Of a DNA stretch of 40,048 bases, positions 18,320-27,064 are shown in pieces; positions within the stretch are counted from its first letter, which is position 1; each line of letters begins with the position of its first letter. The stretch comes from Candidatus Manganitrophaceae bacterium (GTDB lineage Bacteria; Nitrospirota; Nitrospiria; SBBL01; JAADHI01). Made by a program: the position numbers and the translations under genes. The stretch spans positions 1 through 40,048 of the forward strand of contig DUAG01000014.1 in assembly GCA_012960925.1 (NCBI GenBank), written 5' to 3'. The notes beneath the pieces were generated by a model, which saw only the letters and a list, made by a program, of their open reading frames with translations, did no database searches and had not been told where the DNA came from.

Positions 18320-20851
18320 TTATCTTGTCTGATGGCTTCCTTGTTCCAACTCGGGTCCGAGCGGCTTAAAAAGGATAATTAGTTGCGGCAAGAGCGTCAT
18401 GGCTGCAACCAATGCGATCAACATCGCGAGTCCTGTCAGCAGACCAAAATAAATGCTCGGGATGAAGTTGGAAAAGGTCAGAATTGAAAATCCGATAATG
18501 ATGGTCACCGAGGTGTAATACATTGCCTGACCGATACTCTCATGGCATCGGTGGAGTGTGCGGATGTAATTAGGGTCTTTATTGAATTCTTGGATGAATC
18601 TGTGGATGTAGTGGATTGTATCATCAACAGCAATCCCCACGCTGATCGCCGCAATCGTGATCGTCATCATATCAAGAGGAATATTCAGCCATCCCATAAC
18701 ACCAAGAACAATTCCAATTGAAAGGAGATTCGGCGTAATTGCAATCAGGCTGAGTTTGAGTGATTTAAAGAGCAGAAGGAACATTAATATCAGGGCCGAT
18801 ACGGCGACACCTAAGGTTTTGATTTGTGAGTTGAAAAGACTCTGTAGCATATTGTTGTATAAAACAAGCATTCCAGTCAGATGAACCTGATCCTCTTTTA
18901 AGCCGAAATCCTGGGTCAGATCATGGCGGATTTTCTTCAAGAGGGCATCCCGCTTCAGTGACTTGTCTGAATCACGGATCCGAACAAAAAAACGGGCTTG
19001 GTTGTGTTCGACTGAAATATAAGGGGTCAGCACAATACCCCGAAATTCTTCAGGAAGCTCTTTGTAAAGAAGGGCGAGCTGAAAGTTATCAAGAGGCTCC
19101 CCGTCGTTCATTTTTTCTGCGAGCTTCAGCATGGTTCCGAAGGAGAGGATCTTTCCTGTCTCGGGTATCTCGTTGAGATAAGCATCAATCCTTTTCACCA
19201 GGGCCATCTTTTCTGTCGTAAACCAATAGGTGTCACCCCCTTCGTCTCCATTAAACTCATCAAACTCACCAAAATCGTCACCTTCACTCGAGTCGGGAGC
19301 CTCTTTCGACAAGGGAAGAACCTCTGGTAGGGCTTCCAGATCGATAATGACATCAAGCGGTGTGGTTCCTCCGAGTTGTTGATCGATGACTTTCATTCCA
19401 CGATAAATCTCCGTACTCTTTTTAAAGTAGTCGATGAAGCTGTTCTCAACAACAAGTCTCATTATTCCGGCCAGGCTGACCAGGAAAGCGATGAAACTGA
19501 TCACCATGATGAGCCCCCCCCGACGCTCTGTAAATCCGGCCAGAATCGAAGTCAGGGGGAAAATCGATTTTTTCCTGGGTTGTGGCGGTGATTTACCAAT
19601 GAGTATGAGGATGACCGGGAACAAAATAAAGGTAAGGATAAGAGAGACGGTGATCCCGGAAATCATCATCCATCCAAAATTGATGACCGGGAGAATATCG
19701 CAGAGAATGAGGGAGGCAAAGCCTGCGATTGTCGTTAGCGCGGCATAAAGACAGGGTTTAAGCATCAACATTACGGTATCGAGGACGATCTGGCGATGCT
19801 CCCTCTCGGGATGCTCATCGACAAGTTCTCGATAGCGGACGATCAAATGAATTGTAACTGCCATCGTAATAATGAGTTGAAGCGAAATGAAGTTGGAAGA
19901 GATGACGGTTACCTCCCAGCCGAACATCCCGAGAAATCCAACCATGGATAAGGAGGCAGAAAAGCAACAGATCAAGGGGATCAGTATCCAGCGTTTTTGC
20001 TTGAAGATGATTTTCAGAGTGATGATCAAAAAAAAGAGAACACCCACGCCAAAGAGTTTGAGGTCATTTTTGATAAAGGTGATCAGGTCATCTGTAACCA
20101 TGCTGATCCCGCCAAGGAAGAGATCGGCTTCTCCACGATATCGCTCCATAGTCTTTCTGATCGCGGCGATATTCTGGTGGCGAATCCGCCGCCTCTCATC
20201 GTTGTTCTTCCGGATGATACTTCTCAGTGTTTTATATTCCTCCCGCTCCGTGGGAGACAGACCCGTTTTTCGTTCCTTTTCCCTGAAAGTGCTTCGGCGC
20301 TCCCGCAATATTTTTTCACCTGGATTGTTCGGAAAGGTAATCTGAAGTGCCGTCGTTTTCATATCGGGACTGATCAGTAGGTTTTGATAGATGGGGCTGT
20401 TCTTCAGTTCAATCCTGGCCAGTTTCGTGTCAACGTCTGGCGACTCAAGGGTGATCAAGGTACTAGATAAGTCTTTAATAGGGATAGGGGGACTTTCCAG
20501 GAGAGGGACATCGAGAATGGAAACAACCGATGAGACACCGTCAAGCGCTCTAAGTTCATCTCTCAAATTTTTAATAGTGGATAGAGTTGTTCCAGACAAA
20601 ATATCCCCTTTTGGGGTATATGTGACGACAACAAAGTCTTGTTTCCCATAGCGCTCGGATACCATATGCGTATTCTGGAGATCTTTATCATCTTCTAGAA
20701 TAAGAGAATCGGAAGATGCATCCAGGCGGAAGCCTTTCGCCTGGATGCCGAGGAAGGAGAGAAACAGAAGCAGGCAGGCAAGTACGACGCGTGGTCGTGC
20801 AAGCAGGATCCGATCAAAAAACTGGAGCGTGACTGAATCAAATGTTGTCAT
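18320..20851 (-). CDS. MMPL/RND-superfamily transporter, HpnN-like
   Basis: An 843-residue inner-membrane transporter with the two-fold RND layout. TM1 lies at 17-37, then a large periplasmic loop, a bundle of helices from about 268 to 410, a second periplasmic loop with an acidic insert (DDFGEFDEFNGDEGGD), and a second bundle from about 680 to the end (SVGIAVDDTIHYIHRF is the typical TM4-like segment). This form (COG1033, MMPL) exports lipids, hopanoids or sterols in known cases. It is third in the order mlaA-mlaC-this gene, 44 bp after mlaC, so it probably moves lipids to or from the MlaC-like shuttle. HpnM/HpnN pairs are a comparable known arrangement. The substrate is unknown. Confidence 0.88.
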   Translation of the reverse strand: MTTFDSVTLQFFDRILLARPRVVLACLLLFLSFLGIQAKGFRLDASSDSLILEDDKDLQNTHMVSERYGKQDFVVVTYTPKGDILSGTTLSTIKNLRDELRALDGVSSVVSILDVPLLESPPIPIKDLSSTLITLESPDVDTKLARIELKNSPIYQNLLISPDMKTTALQITFPNNPGEKILRERRSTFREKERKTGLSPTEREEYKTLRSIIRKNNDERRRIRHQNIAAIRKTMERYRGEADLFLGGISMVTDDLITFIKNDLKLFGVGVLFFLIITLKIIFKQKRWILIPLICCFSASLSMVGFLGMFGWEVTVISSNFISLQLIITMAVTIHLIVRYRELVDEHPEREHRQIVLDTVMLMLKPCLYAALTTIAGFASLILCDILPVINFGWMMISGITVSLILTFILFPVILILIGKSPPQPRKKSIFPLTSILAGFTERRGGLIMVISFIAFLVSLAGIMRLVVENSFIDYFKKSTEIYRGMKVIDQQLGGTTPLDVIIDLEALPEVLPLSKEAPDSSEGDDFGEFDEFNGDEGGDTYWFTTEKMALVKRIDAYLNEIPETGKILSFGTMLKLAEKMNDGEPLDNFQLALLYKELPEEFRGIVLTPYISVEHNQARFFVRIRDSDKSLKRDALLKKIRHDLTQDFGLKEDQVHLTGMLVLYNNMLQSLFNSQIKTLGVAVSALILMFLLLFKSLKLSLIAITPNLLSIGIVLGVMGWLNIPLDMMTITIAAISVGIAVDDTIHYIHRFIQEFNKDPNYIRTLHRCHESIGQAMYYTSVTIIIGFSILTFSNFIPSIYFGLLTGLAMLIALVAAMTLLPQLIILFKPLGPELEQGSHQTR

Positions 20852-20895
20852 CGGAATCGCTTGAAATCAATCTCGGGAATAAAAGGGGATGGAAG

Positions 20896-21480
20896 TTATT
20901 CAATGTCGGATTTTTCCAGTTTAAGGAAGAGGTCGTCAATGGTTCCGGTGCGAAGCACCTCGTTAAACTGAGACCGGTATGTGGTGATCAGGCTAACTCC
21001 TTGAATTTCAATATCATAGACAAGCCAGCCTCGTTTCTTCGACTTATAAAATTTATAGAGCATATTGATTTCCTTCGTGCCAGAAATGATACTTGTCAGG
21101 ACATGGATCTTTTTTTTGACGTGAACCGACTTATTGATCGTTACTTCCTCATCTTTATAAAGGTCTAATTTATCGACGTACGATGCTTGAAGACGGTGAA
21201 CAAAAAGAGAGGTGAATCGCTTTCTCTCCTCCTTGGATAACCTCGGCCAATATTTTCTTCCGAGAGTCAGTTTCGCCATCAGTGGAAAATCAAAGGCCTC
21301 TCTGACGATGCCGAGAATCTTATCCTTTTTTTCTTCAATGGGAAGATCTTTATTCTGAAGCAATCTTGTTGTCGCAGAAAGCTTTTCGCTTAGGAAAGTC
21401 TTAACCTCTTCAAGATCATCTGCGATGACAGGAGAGGTGAACAGCAATAGACCGATTGAGATGATGATTGCTTTCAGCAT
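20896..21480 (-). CDS. mlaC: MlaC/Ttg2D-family periplasmic lipid-binding protein
   Basis: A 194-residue exported protein. The signal peptide is residues 1-20 with cleavage after VIA. The family pattern follows: FDFPLMAKLTLGRKYWPRLSKEERKRF, then W.VYDIEIQGVSLITTYRSQFNEVL near the end. MlaC carries a phospholipid across the periplasm between MlaA and the inner-membrane MlaFEDB complex. Here no MCE/ABC genes are nearby and an MMPL transporter follows instead. The hopanoid-associated protein HpnM belongs to the same superfamily and is an alternative name. AAAGGA precedes the ATG, which starts three bases after the mlaA stop. Confidence 0.9.
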   Translation of the reverse strand: MLKAIIISIGLLLFTSPVIADDLEEVKTFLSEKLSATTRLLQNKDLPIEEKKDKILGIVREAFDFPLMAKLTLGRKYWPRLSKEERKRFTSLFVHRLQASYVDKLDLYKDEEVTINKSVHVKKKIHVLTSIISGTKEINMLYKFYKSKKRGWLVYDIEIQGVSLITTYRSQFNEVLRTGTIDDLFLKLEKSDIE

Positions 21481-21483
21481 TTG

Positions 21484-22317
21484 TCAGTCCTTTATCTTCA
21501 TCTTTCTATTTTGTTCGTAAGCATCACGCGTCAGGATATAAATATCGAGCGCGTCTTTCTTTAGACTTGCAATCTCGGCAAGATGCAGCGATGTATCGTT
21601 CAGTCTCTCGAACGATTCAACGCTGGCACCAATAGCGAGTCGTCCATAATTATCAACCCCGGAAAGAGAATCATCAGAAAAAACGTATGTGGAATACGTT
21701 AAATACCTGTCTGCTGCCATTCCGACCGTATCTCGTAGATTCGAAGGACCAAAGACCGGAAGAACGATGTGAAATATGCTTGGAGTACCATAATAACCGA
21801 GCGTTTGACCGAAATCTTCCTTATGGGGCTTAAGGTTTAGCCAAGACTGCGCAGGATCAAAAAAACCGAGAAGTCCGATCGTGGTATTCACGGTAAACCG
21901 GGCCAGTTCTATCGAGGCGCCCCTCCCCTTGAATTGCAGGAGATTATTCACAAAACGGATTGGAAAGAGGAGGTTATTAAAAAAATGACTGACCGCTATG
22001 CGGCCCGGCCTCGGCATAATGTTGTTATAGCCTCGGGCAGTCGGCTCCAGAACCCAGTCGAAGAGTTTAATATTGAAGCGTGTCATGAGCCTGTTATACG
22101 GGGACAGAGGGTCAAAGATTTCAATGATGGCTTCCTCACTGAATTCATCCTCAAATTCTTCGAAATCCCCATTGGATATAAGCTCTAATTGGATAAACTG
22201 AACCTCAGCAGATTGGGTGTGTTCGGCCTCGTCGGCGATGGCTTCATTGGAAAAGAAGTATATTGTCGATATTAGACAGATTGAGGCGAAAAGAAGAATT
22301 TGCATATACCGCCGCAT
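21484..22317 (-). CDS. mlaA: MlaA/VacJ-family outer-membrane lipid-asymmetry protein
   Basis: A 277-residue protein that in known systems forms a donut in the outer membrane and extracts phospholipids from its outer leaflet. The VacJ core is clear: FDPLSPYNRLMTRFN near 68-82, RFTVNTTIGLLGFFDPA, FGQTLGYYG, LPVFGPSNLRDTVG and a late YILTRDAYEQ. The N-terminus is hydrophobic, but its only Cys (C14) has Ile at -1, so there is no lipobox; a type I cleavage site after AIA is likelier, unlike lipid-anchored E. coli MlaA. GGAGGT is well spaced before the ATG. It leads the mlaA-mlaC-MMPL operon. Confidence 0.92.
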   Translation of the reverse strand: MRRYMQILLFASICLISTIYFFSNEAIADEAEHTQSAEVQFIQLELISNGDFEEFEDEFSEEAIIEIFDPLSPYNRLMTRFNIKLFDWVLEPTARGYNNIMPRPGRIAVSHFFNNLLFPIRFVNNLLQFKGRGASIELARFTVNTTIGLLGFFDPAQSWLNLKPHKEDFGQTLGYYGTPSIFHIVLPVFGPSNLRDTVGMAADRYLTYSTYVFSDDSLSGVDNYGRLAIGASVESFERLNDTSLHLAEIASLKKDALDIYILTRDAYEQNRKMKIKD

Positions 22318-22627
22318 CAGATGACCTCCAAACAGTCCAACTCTTCATTCCTTTCTATTCTTACCTGGCTGTGGGGGGGCTTCAACAAGGCAATGGGCAC
22401 AATCCTCATAATGGAAGCGCCACACTCCCAGAAGGGAAAATACCCATCTCCCTTCAAGATATCAAAAAGATGTGTAAAAATCACCATGAAAATGATAATC
22501 GAGATACCTCTTGACAAAAATGAGACAAAAGATAAGACTGCCTAGCAATGAGAGGGGAATGTTTAAAGTTCATGCAATATTTCGCATTCAAAGAGACCGC
22601 ATCTTCCTTATAATATGGAGAGAACAA
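22318..22627. other. 310-bp divergent region between mlaA and tkt
   Basis: A 66-codon minus-strand frame (TTG at 22515-22517, stop TGA sharing one base with the mlaA ATG) would be translationally coupled to mlaA. It begins with a hydrophobic stretch but resembles no family I know and has no clear ribosome site. On the plus strand TTGACA occurs at 22511-22516 without a good -10, and TATAAT at 22609-22614 is too close to the tkt ribosome site to act as its -10. I leave the promoters unassigned. Confidence 0.3.
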
Positions 22628-24646
22628 ATGAGCAGTAAGGGGAAAGATCTTGACCTACTTTGTATGAATACCATCCGAATGTTGGCAGTCGATGCGGTAC
22701 AGAAGGCAAACTCAGGACATCCGGGGACGCCAATGGGCCTGGCACCCCTGGCCTACCTGCTCTGGACCCGCTTTCTAAAGCATAATCCACACAATCCGGA
22801 ATGGCCGGACCGTGATCGTTTTATTTTATCCGCCGGGCACGCCTCGATGCTTCTTTACAGCCTTCTTCATCTGACCGGATATGATCTTCCCCTGGAAGAG
22901 ATTGTTCGCTTTCGCCAGTGGGGGAGCAAGACACCGGGACATCCGGAATACAGGCATACCCCTGGGGTAGAGACGACGACTGGACCCTTGGGACAGGGCC
23001 TGACGAACGGAGTCGGCATGGCCATCACCGAGCGCTTGCTTGCAACACGTTTCAATCGGCCTGATTTTAACATTGTCAATCATATCACCTACGTTATCGC
23101 GGGAGATGGTGATCTCATGGAAGGAATCTCCTCGGAAGCAGCCTCGCTGGCGGGAAATCTTAAACTCGGAAAGCTAATCTGTTTTTATGATGATAACCGA
23201 ATTACGATAGAAGGGAGTACTGACCTCGCCTTTACAGAAGATGTCGCAAAGCGTTTTGAGGCCTATGGATGGCAGGTCCTTCGCGTCGGAGGAGATTCCA
23301 GTGATCTTGAGGCCCTTTCAGGGGCTATTTGTTCAGCACAGGACAAGACAGAGGTCCCTTCCTTGATTATTGTCCGCACCGAGATTGGTTATGGGAGCCC
23401 GAATCGCCAGGGTACAGCCAGGGCCCATGGAGAAGCCTTGGGTGTCGAAGAAGTGAAATTGACCAAAGAGAATCTCGGCTGGCCTCTTGAGCCTAAATTT
23501 TATGTTCCTGAAGAAGCCCGGGCCCACTTCCGCCTGTGTGTTGATAAGGGCCGCGAGCAAGAAAGGGAGTGGCAAAAAAAATGGGAGGACTACATGGCCC
23601 ACTACCCTGATTTGGGGAAGGAATTTCTCCAGGTGATGCAGGGTGATTGTCCATCAGGCTGGGACAGTGCAATTTCAAGCTTCAAACCAGAAGAGCCCGT
23701 AGCAACCCGAGGGGCTTCAGGAACCATCTTGAACGCTATTGCGCAAGAGATTCCCACGCTGATCGGGGGTTCTGCCGATCTGGCCCCCTCCAACAATACA
23801 AACCTCAAGGGATTTGGGGATATCAACGGGGATGATTTTAGTGGGCGGAATCTCCATTTTGGTGTCCGTGAGCATGCGATGGGAGGGATAATGAACGGCA
23901 TGGCCCTTCATGGAGGGGTCATTCCCTATGGGGGGACCTTCCTTGTCTTTTCAGACTACATGAAGCCTTCTATGCGCCTGGCCGCCCTGATGAAACTTCG
24001 GGTGATTTATGTCTTTACACATGACAGCATCGGATTGGGAGAAGACGGCCCGACCCATCAACCGATAGAACAGATGGCCGGACTCAGGGCGATACCGAAT
24101 TTGACCCTGATCCGGCCGGCCGATGCAATGGAAGCGGCAGTGGCCTGGCGCCTAGCAATTAACCGTCGCGAAGGACCGGTTGCGCTGATTCTTACGCGTC
24201 AAAAACTGCCGGTTTTTGATCGAAGCCAGTATGCATCAGCTGATCTCGTTGAAAAGGGGGCCTATGTCCTGGCAGAAAGTGGTTCCGGTGTCCCGGATAT
24301 CATCTTGATTGCTACCGGTTCAGAGGTTCATCTGGCCCTGGAGGCGGGTCAAAGGCTTGAAGTAGAAGGGAAGTCCGTCCGTGTCGTCAGCATGCCGAGT
24401 TGGGAGCTGTTTGAAGAACAGCCGGCAGAGTATCAAAGGACCGTGATTCCTGAATCAGGTCCCCCTTGCCTAGCAATCGAGGCCGCGGCGACCCAGGGTT
24501 GGCATCGCTATGTCGGAAAACGGGGGGGTGTGATCGGGATTGATCACTTTGGCGCATCGGCTCCTATCGCGACCCTTATGAAGGAATTCGGGTTCTCGGT
24601 GGAGAACGTCGTAGACCGGGCGCATGCGCTTCTTGGGAAGGAATGA
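22628..24646 (+). CDS. tkt: transketolase
   Basis: A 672-residue thiamine-diphosphate enzyme of the pentose phosphate and Calvin-type sugar interconversions. It moves two-carbon units between ketose and aldose phosphates. The start shows [18 protein letters not shown], the TPP motif [18 protein letters not shown] near 158, [11 protein letters not shown] near 383, [18 protein letters not shown] and the C-terminal domain with [13 protein letters not shown]. The ATG at 22628 is chosen because GGAGAG lies five bases before it and the length then matches the family; the frame stays open upstream to 22511 but that part looks non-coding. It stands alone, convergent with ppiC. Confidence 0.95.
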   Translation: MSSKGKDLDLLCMNTIRMLAVDAVQKANSGHPGTPMGLAPLAYLLWTRFLKHNPHNPEWPDRDRFILSAGHASMLLYSLLHLTGYDLPLEEIVRFRQWGSKTPGHPEYRHTPGVETTTGPLGQGLTNGVGMAITERLLATRFNRPDFNIVNHITYVIAGDGDLMEGISSEAASLAGNLKLGKLICFYDDNRITIEGSTDLAFTEDVAKRFEAYGWQVLRVGGDSSDLEALSGAICSAQDKTEVPSLIIVRTEIGYGSPNRQGTARAHGEALGVEEVKLTKENLGWPLEPKFYVPEEARAHFRLCVDKGREQEREWQKKWEDYMAHYPDLGKEFLQVMQGDCPSGWDSAISSFKPEEPVATRGASGTILNAIAQEIPTLIGGSADLAPSNNTNLKGFGDINGDDFSGRNLHFGVREHAMGGIMNGMALHGGVIPYGGTFLVFSDYMKPSMRLAALMKLRVIYVFTHDSIGLGEDGPTHQPIEQMAGLRAIPNLTLIRPADAMEAAVAWRLAINRREGPVALILTRQKLPVFDRSQYASADLVEKGAYVLAESGSGVPDIILIATGSEVHLALEAGQRLEVEGKSVRVVSMPSWELFEEQPAEYQRTVIPESGPPCLAIEAAATQGWHRYVGKRGGVIGIDHFGASAPIATLMKEFGFSVENVVDRAHALLGKE

Positions 24647-24707
24647 GATAAGTACTTAGAGAATTACTTAAAACTATCACCCTAAACAGATGATAAAAAA
24701 GAACTTT

Positions 24708-24743
24708 AATAGGGGCGAACATGCGGGTTCGCCCCTATTTTGT
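24708..24743. terminator. bidirectional intrinsic terminator between tkt and ppiC
   Basis: A perfect 13-bp stem, AATAGGGGCGAAC (24708-24720) with its complement at 24727-24739, and a 6-nt loop. TTTTG follows on the plus side. A-rich sequence (with CTTT) flanks the other side, so it could also serve the ppiC strand. Confidence 0.85.
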
Positions 24744-24752
24744 TCCCGGAGA

Positions 24753-25031
24753 TTATTCTGATCGACTGGTGATTTCGATCAGGTGAAAACCAAAGCTTGT
24801 TTTGACCGGGCCATGAACTTTACCGACTTCGGAATTAAAGACAACCTGGTCAAACTCGGGAACCATTTGCCCTGGTGAAAACTCACCCAAATCACCGCCA
24901 CTTTTCCCGGAAGGGCAGGATGAATGTTTGGCCGCCGCTTCTGAAAAATCGAGCCCCTCTGCAATTTCAGCTTTTATGGTATTGCAGGCTTCTTCTGAAT
25001 CGACCAATATGTGCCGCGCACTTGCTTTCAT
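24753..25031 (-). CDS. ppiC: parvulin-type peptidyl-prolyl cis-trans isomerase
   Basis: A 92-residue single-domain rotamase that speeds prolyl bond isomerisation during folding. It matches E. coli PpiC (93 residues) closely: ARHILV at the start, AAAKHSSCPSGKSGGDLGEF, GQMVPEFDQVVF and TSFGFHLIEI. The active-site His, Cys, Phe and Met positions are in place. No signal peptide, so it is cytoplasmic. GAGGAGA lies just before the ATG. Confidence 0.94.
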   Translation of the reverse strand: MKASARHILVDSEEACNTIKAEIAEGLDFSEAAAKHSSCPSGKSGGDLGEFSPGQMVPEFDQVVFNSEVGKVHGPVKTSFGFHLIEITSRSE

Positions 25032-25121
25032 AAGTTCTCCTCTTTTTATGGTTTAGAAATAGCTTGAAATTTCTTATGGATCTGGACCAAAGAACCCGAA
25101 GGTCCAACTGTGCAGCTGGGC

Positions 25122-25596
25122 TTATTTTCCGGAGACAGATATTCGCTCCAAGGCAATATTAGCCTGAATTGCGAAGTGCTGAAACGCCTGATATTCTTCC
25201 TGGGTAATCGTATGTTTTGACAATGCCTTATCCGCATAAAATAAGCCAATGATATTCCCATGGGCATGGATGGGACTCACCACGAACGCGTTCGTATCAA
25301 TAAGGCTTAGAAAGTTGTCGGACAGAAGCGACCGGACTTTTTCTTCATGGACATCCTCAACAAAGACCGGCTGATTGTTGGCATAGCCTCTGATGAAGAC
25401 ATCGTCGCCTGACCCAATCTTTAGAGACAGACGCTCGGCCACATCTTGAGCTTTTGGACCCATGCCGTAGTTGCCCGTAAATTTTGTCTTCCCTGGATCA
25501 CAAAAGGCCAATATCGCCCGATCAAAACCAATCCCTCGGTGGATTCCCTCAAGAATCGCATTAAAAATTATATTAATATCTTTTGTCCCTATAAAG
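25122..25596 (-). pseudogene. GAF-domain 3' part of a frameshifted HDOD-GAF gene
   Basis: This part encodes most of a GAF domain, ending AIQANIALERISVSGK. Read in the frame that starts at the break, it gives IGTKDINIIFNAILEGIHRG and then IGFDRAILAFCDPGKTKF, the normal beginning of a GAF domain, with no start codon of its own there. The preceding HDOD frame ends SSHL and then runs into a stop. Removing one T from the CTTTATA at 25590-25596 joins the two as ...SSHL-IGTKD... in one frame of about 539 residues. So this is one regulator gene with a one-base insertion, or a sequence error. A TTG inside the domain (25509-25511) could only give a truncated product. Confidence 0.75.
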
Positions 25597-26742
25597 ATGA
25601 CTAGAAATATCGCGAAGAAACTTCAGTTGAAGCGAGTCTTTGTTCGTATCGTTTTCATGTGGTTCCAGTGAAGGTTGATTCTCTAATTCCTCTGTCGATG
25701 AAGTTTTACATTCTTCTGGGTCAGGGTTTTGGGTAGTCCGGACCTTTTCCTCTTCTTCTTCTTCTTCTGCATTCTCATAGGTTTCAAATGTTCGCCTCAG
25801 ACTTCCGAGTAAGTCACGCCTGGAAGGGGTCTCTGATTCGGGAATGGTGGCAGAAGGCCTGAACTTCTCTATCTCAACCCCGAAAGACTCACTGAGCTTC
25901 TTGACTTTATTGTAAGCCTTCCTCACGACACGAAATCCCTTTTCCGACCCAATGTTCAGAGAAACCTTGCATTTTTCGAAAATCGCATCTAACTCGTCTT
26001 TTGTGCCCTCATCACTGAACAAGTTGCTTGTAATCCGGTTTGCCAGGTATGAGATCGCTTTGATTTGTTCCTGCGGTGTTCGGGCAGGGGAAGACCCAAT
26101 TTCTTCGGTATCAACAAGAGATTCCACGAGGTCACGAGGGATATTACTCTCTTTCGCCATGGCGATTCCGATTTGATTCATTGAGGTTCCGAGGATCCGC
26201 TGTTCTGCCTCCGAAGCTGGCAAACCTAATGTCTCCATCAAATTCTGAATCTTGATATGTTCTTCCGGTAGGTAGTAGGCGAGAGAAATGGGTCCCAGAT
26301 TATACAAGATAGCCGTGGTGAAAACCTGATCTGCGTCAGGATGATGAAGGTCTTCAGCAAACTCCTGAGCCAGGGTCGCCGCAGTCAAGGTCCCTGCAAT
26401 AATTTTTTTCAAATCAACCTTCGGGTGGTTTTTTTCAAATAATTCAACAAAAGACAAGCTGAGGCTGATGTCCCGAATCGTGTCCAAACCAAGAACCGTG
26501 ACGGCTGTTGAAATGCTCGATATTTCTCCCATCGGGTGGCTATAGAGAGCGGAATTAACAACCCTTAGAACCTTGACTGCAAATCCTTCATCCTGAATGA
26601 TAATTCTGGCCACATCCCTAGCACCAGAGACCCTGTCTTCAGAAGCTCTCAATACGAGGAGCGCTGTATTCCGAAGAACCGGTAGGTCCCCGCAATCGCG
26701 AACTCGTTTTTTTAATGTTTGAATAAGATCAGGAAGAGGCAT
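25573..26742 (-). CDS. HDOD-domain signalling protein (5' part of the frameshifted gene)
   Basis: About 389 residues as it stands. An HDOD domain occupies roughly residues 10-205: PLPDLIQTLKKRV, RIIIQDEGFAVKVLRVVNSALYS and ISTAVTVLGLDTIRDISLSLSF are typical. HDOD domains are HD-like folds lacking catalytic residues and act in signalling with cyclic di-GMP, chemotaxis or cell-cycle control. A charged linker with a run of Glu follows, then the first strand of a GAF domain. The frame is lost at 25593-25596, giving a spurious YRDKRY end. I chose ATG 26740-26742; a TTG at 26776-26778 would add twelve residues. Neither start has a good ribosome site. Confidence 0.78.
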   Translation of the reverse strand: MPLPDLIQTLKKRVRDCGDLPVLRNTALLVLRASEDRVSGARDVARIIIQDEGFAVKVLRVVNSALYSHPMGEISSISTAVTVLGLDTIRDISLSLSFVELFEKNHPKVDLKKIIAGTLTAATLAQEFAEDLHHPDADQVFTTAILYNLGPISLAYYLPEEHIKIQNLMETLGLPASEAEQRILGTSMNQIGIAMAKESNIPRDLVESLVDTEEIGSSPARTPQEQIKAISYLANRITSNLFSDEGTKDELDAIFEKCKVSLNIGSEKGFRVVRKAYNKVKKLSESFGVEIEKFRPSATIPESETPSRRDLLGSLRRTFETYENAEEEEEEEKVRTTQNPDPEECKTSSTEELENQPSLEPHENDTNKDSLQLKFLRDISSHLYRDKRY

Positions 26743-26928
26743 CCGCAGATATATATATCGTCTGCAATGTTTTTGCAAGGTCTTCTAGATGGATAAGGAT
26801 GAAGGATACGATCGTAATGAGTTCCACGATATCTTGGTTCTCCACGGAACGCTTTTATCAAACGAAATGTCCCGCACCAATTCCTCGCTTCTTTGCGATC
26901 CTCTGAGATAAAGTCAATAATTTGCTTG

Positions 26929-26968
26929 ACACAATATATTGTGTGGGGCAAGGAAAGGTCACTATGAT
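26929..26968 (+). promoter_or_regulatory. NrdR box overlapping a possible promoter
   Basis: ACACAATATATTGTGT (26929-26944) is a perfect 16-bp palindrome and fits the published NrdR-box consensus acaCwAtATaTwGtgt at every position. NrdR represses ribonucleotide reductase genes. A degenerate second site starts 30 bp downstream (TCACTAT, 26959-26965). A weak promoter, TTGTGT (26939-26944), 18 bp, TATGAT (26963-26968), would lie under both sites, the usual layout of NrdR-controlled promoters. No reductase gene follows. Confidence 0.6.
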
Positions 26969-27030
26969 CATTATTTGGGCAAAGCGTTGATCAACCGGTG
27001 TTTTAAGGGAAAGGTACCGGTTTCGGGAGG

Positions 27031-27064
27031 ATATCCACAGACTATGCACAAGAACTGTGTATAA
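27031..27064. promoter_or_regulatory. cluster of three DnaA-box-like sites
   Basis: ATATCCACA (27031-27039, one mismatch to TTATNCACA), CTATGCACA (27042-27050, one mismatch) and TGTGTATAA (27056-27064, a perfect inverse box) lie within 34 bp. They could bind DnaA as an expression control, as at E. coli nrdAB, or be part of an origin-like region. Confidence 0.5.

Noticed and set aside
22609..22614. TATAAT upstream of tkt as a -10 box
   Set aside because: It is too close to the GGAGAG ribosome site for the transcript to include it.
25590..25596. Programmed ribosomal frameshift in the HDOD-GAF gene
   Set aside because: CTTTATA is not a standard slippery heptamer and no stimulatory structure stands out; mutation or sequencing error is likelier.
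26712..26951. A 79-codon minus-strand frame upstream of the HDOD gene
   Set aside because: It is out of frame with HDOD, has no ribosome site, begins inside the NrdR-box region and resembles no family.
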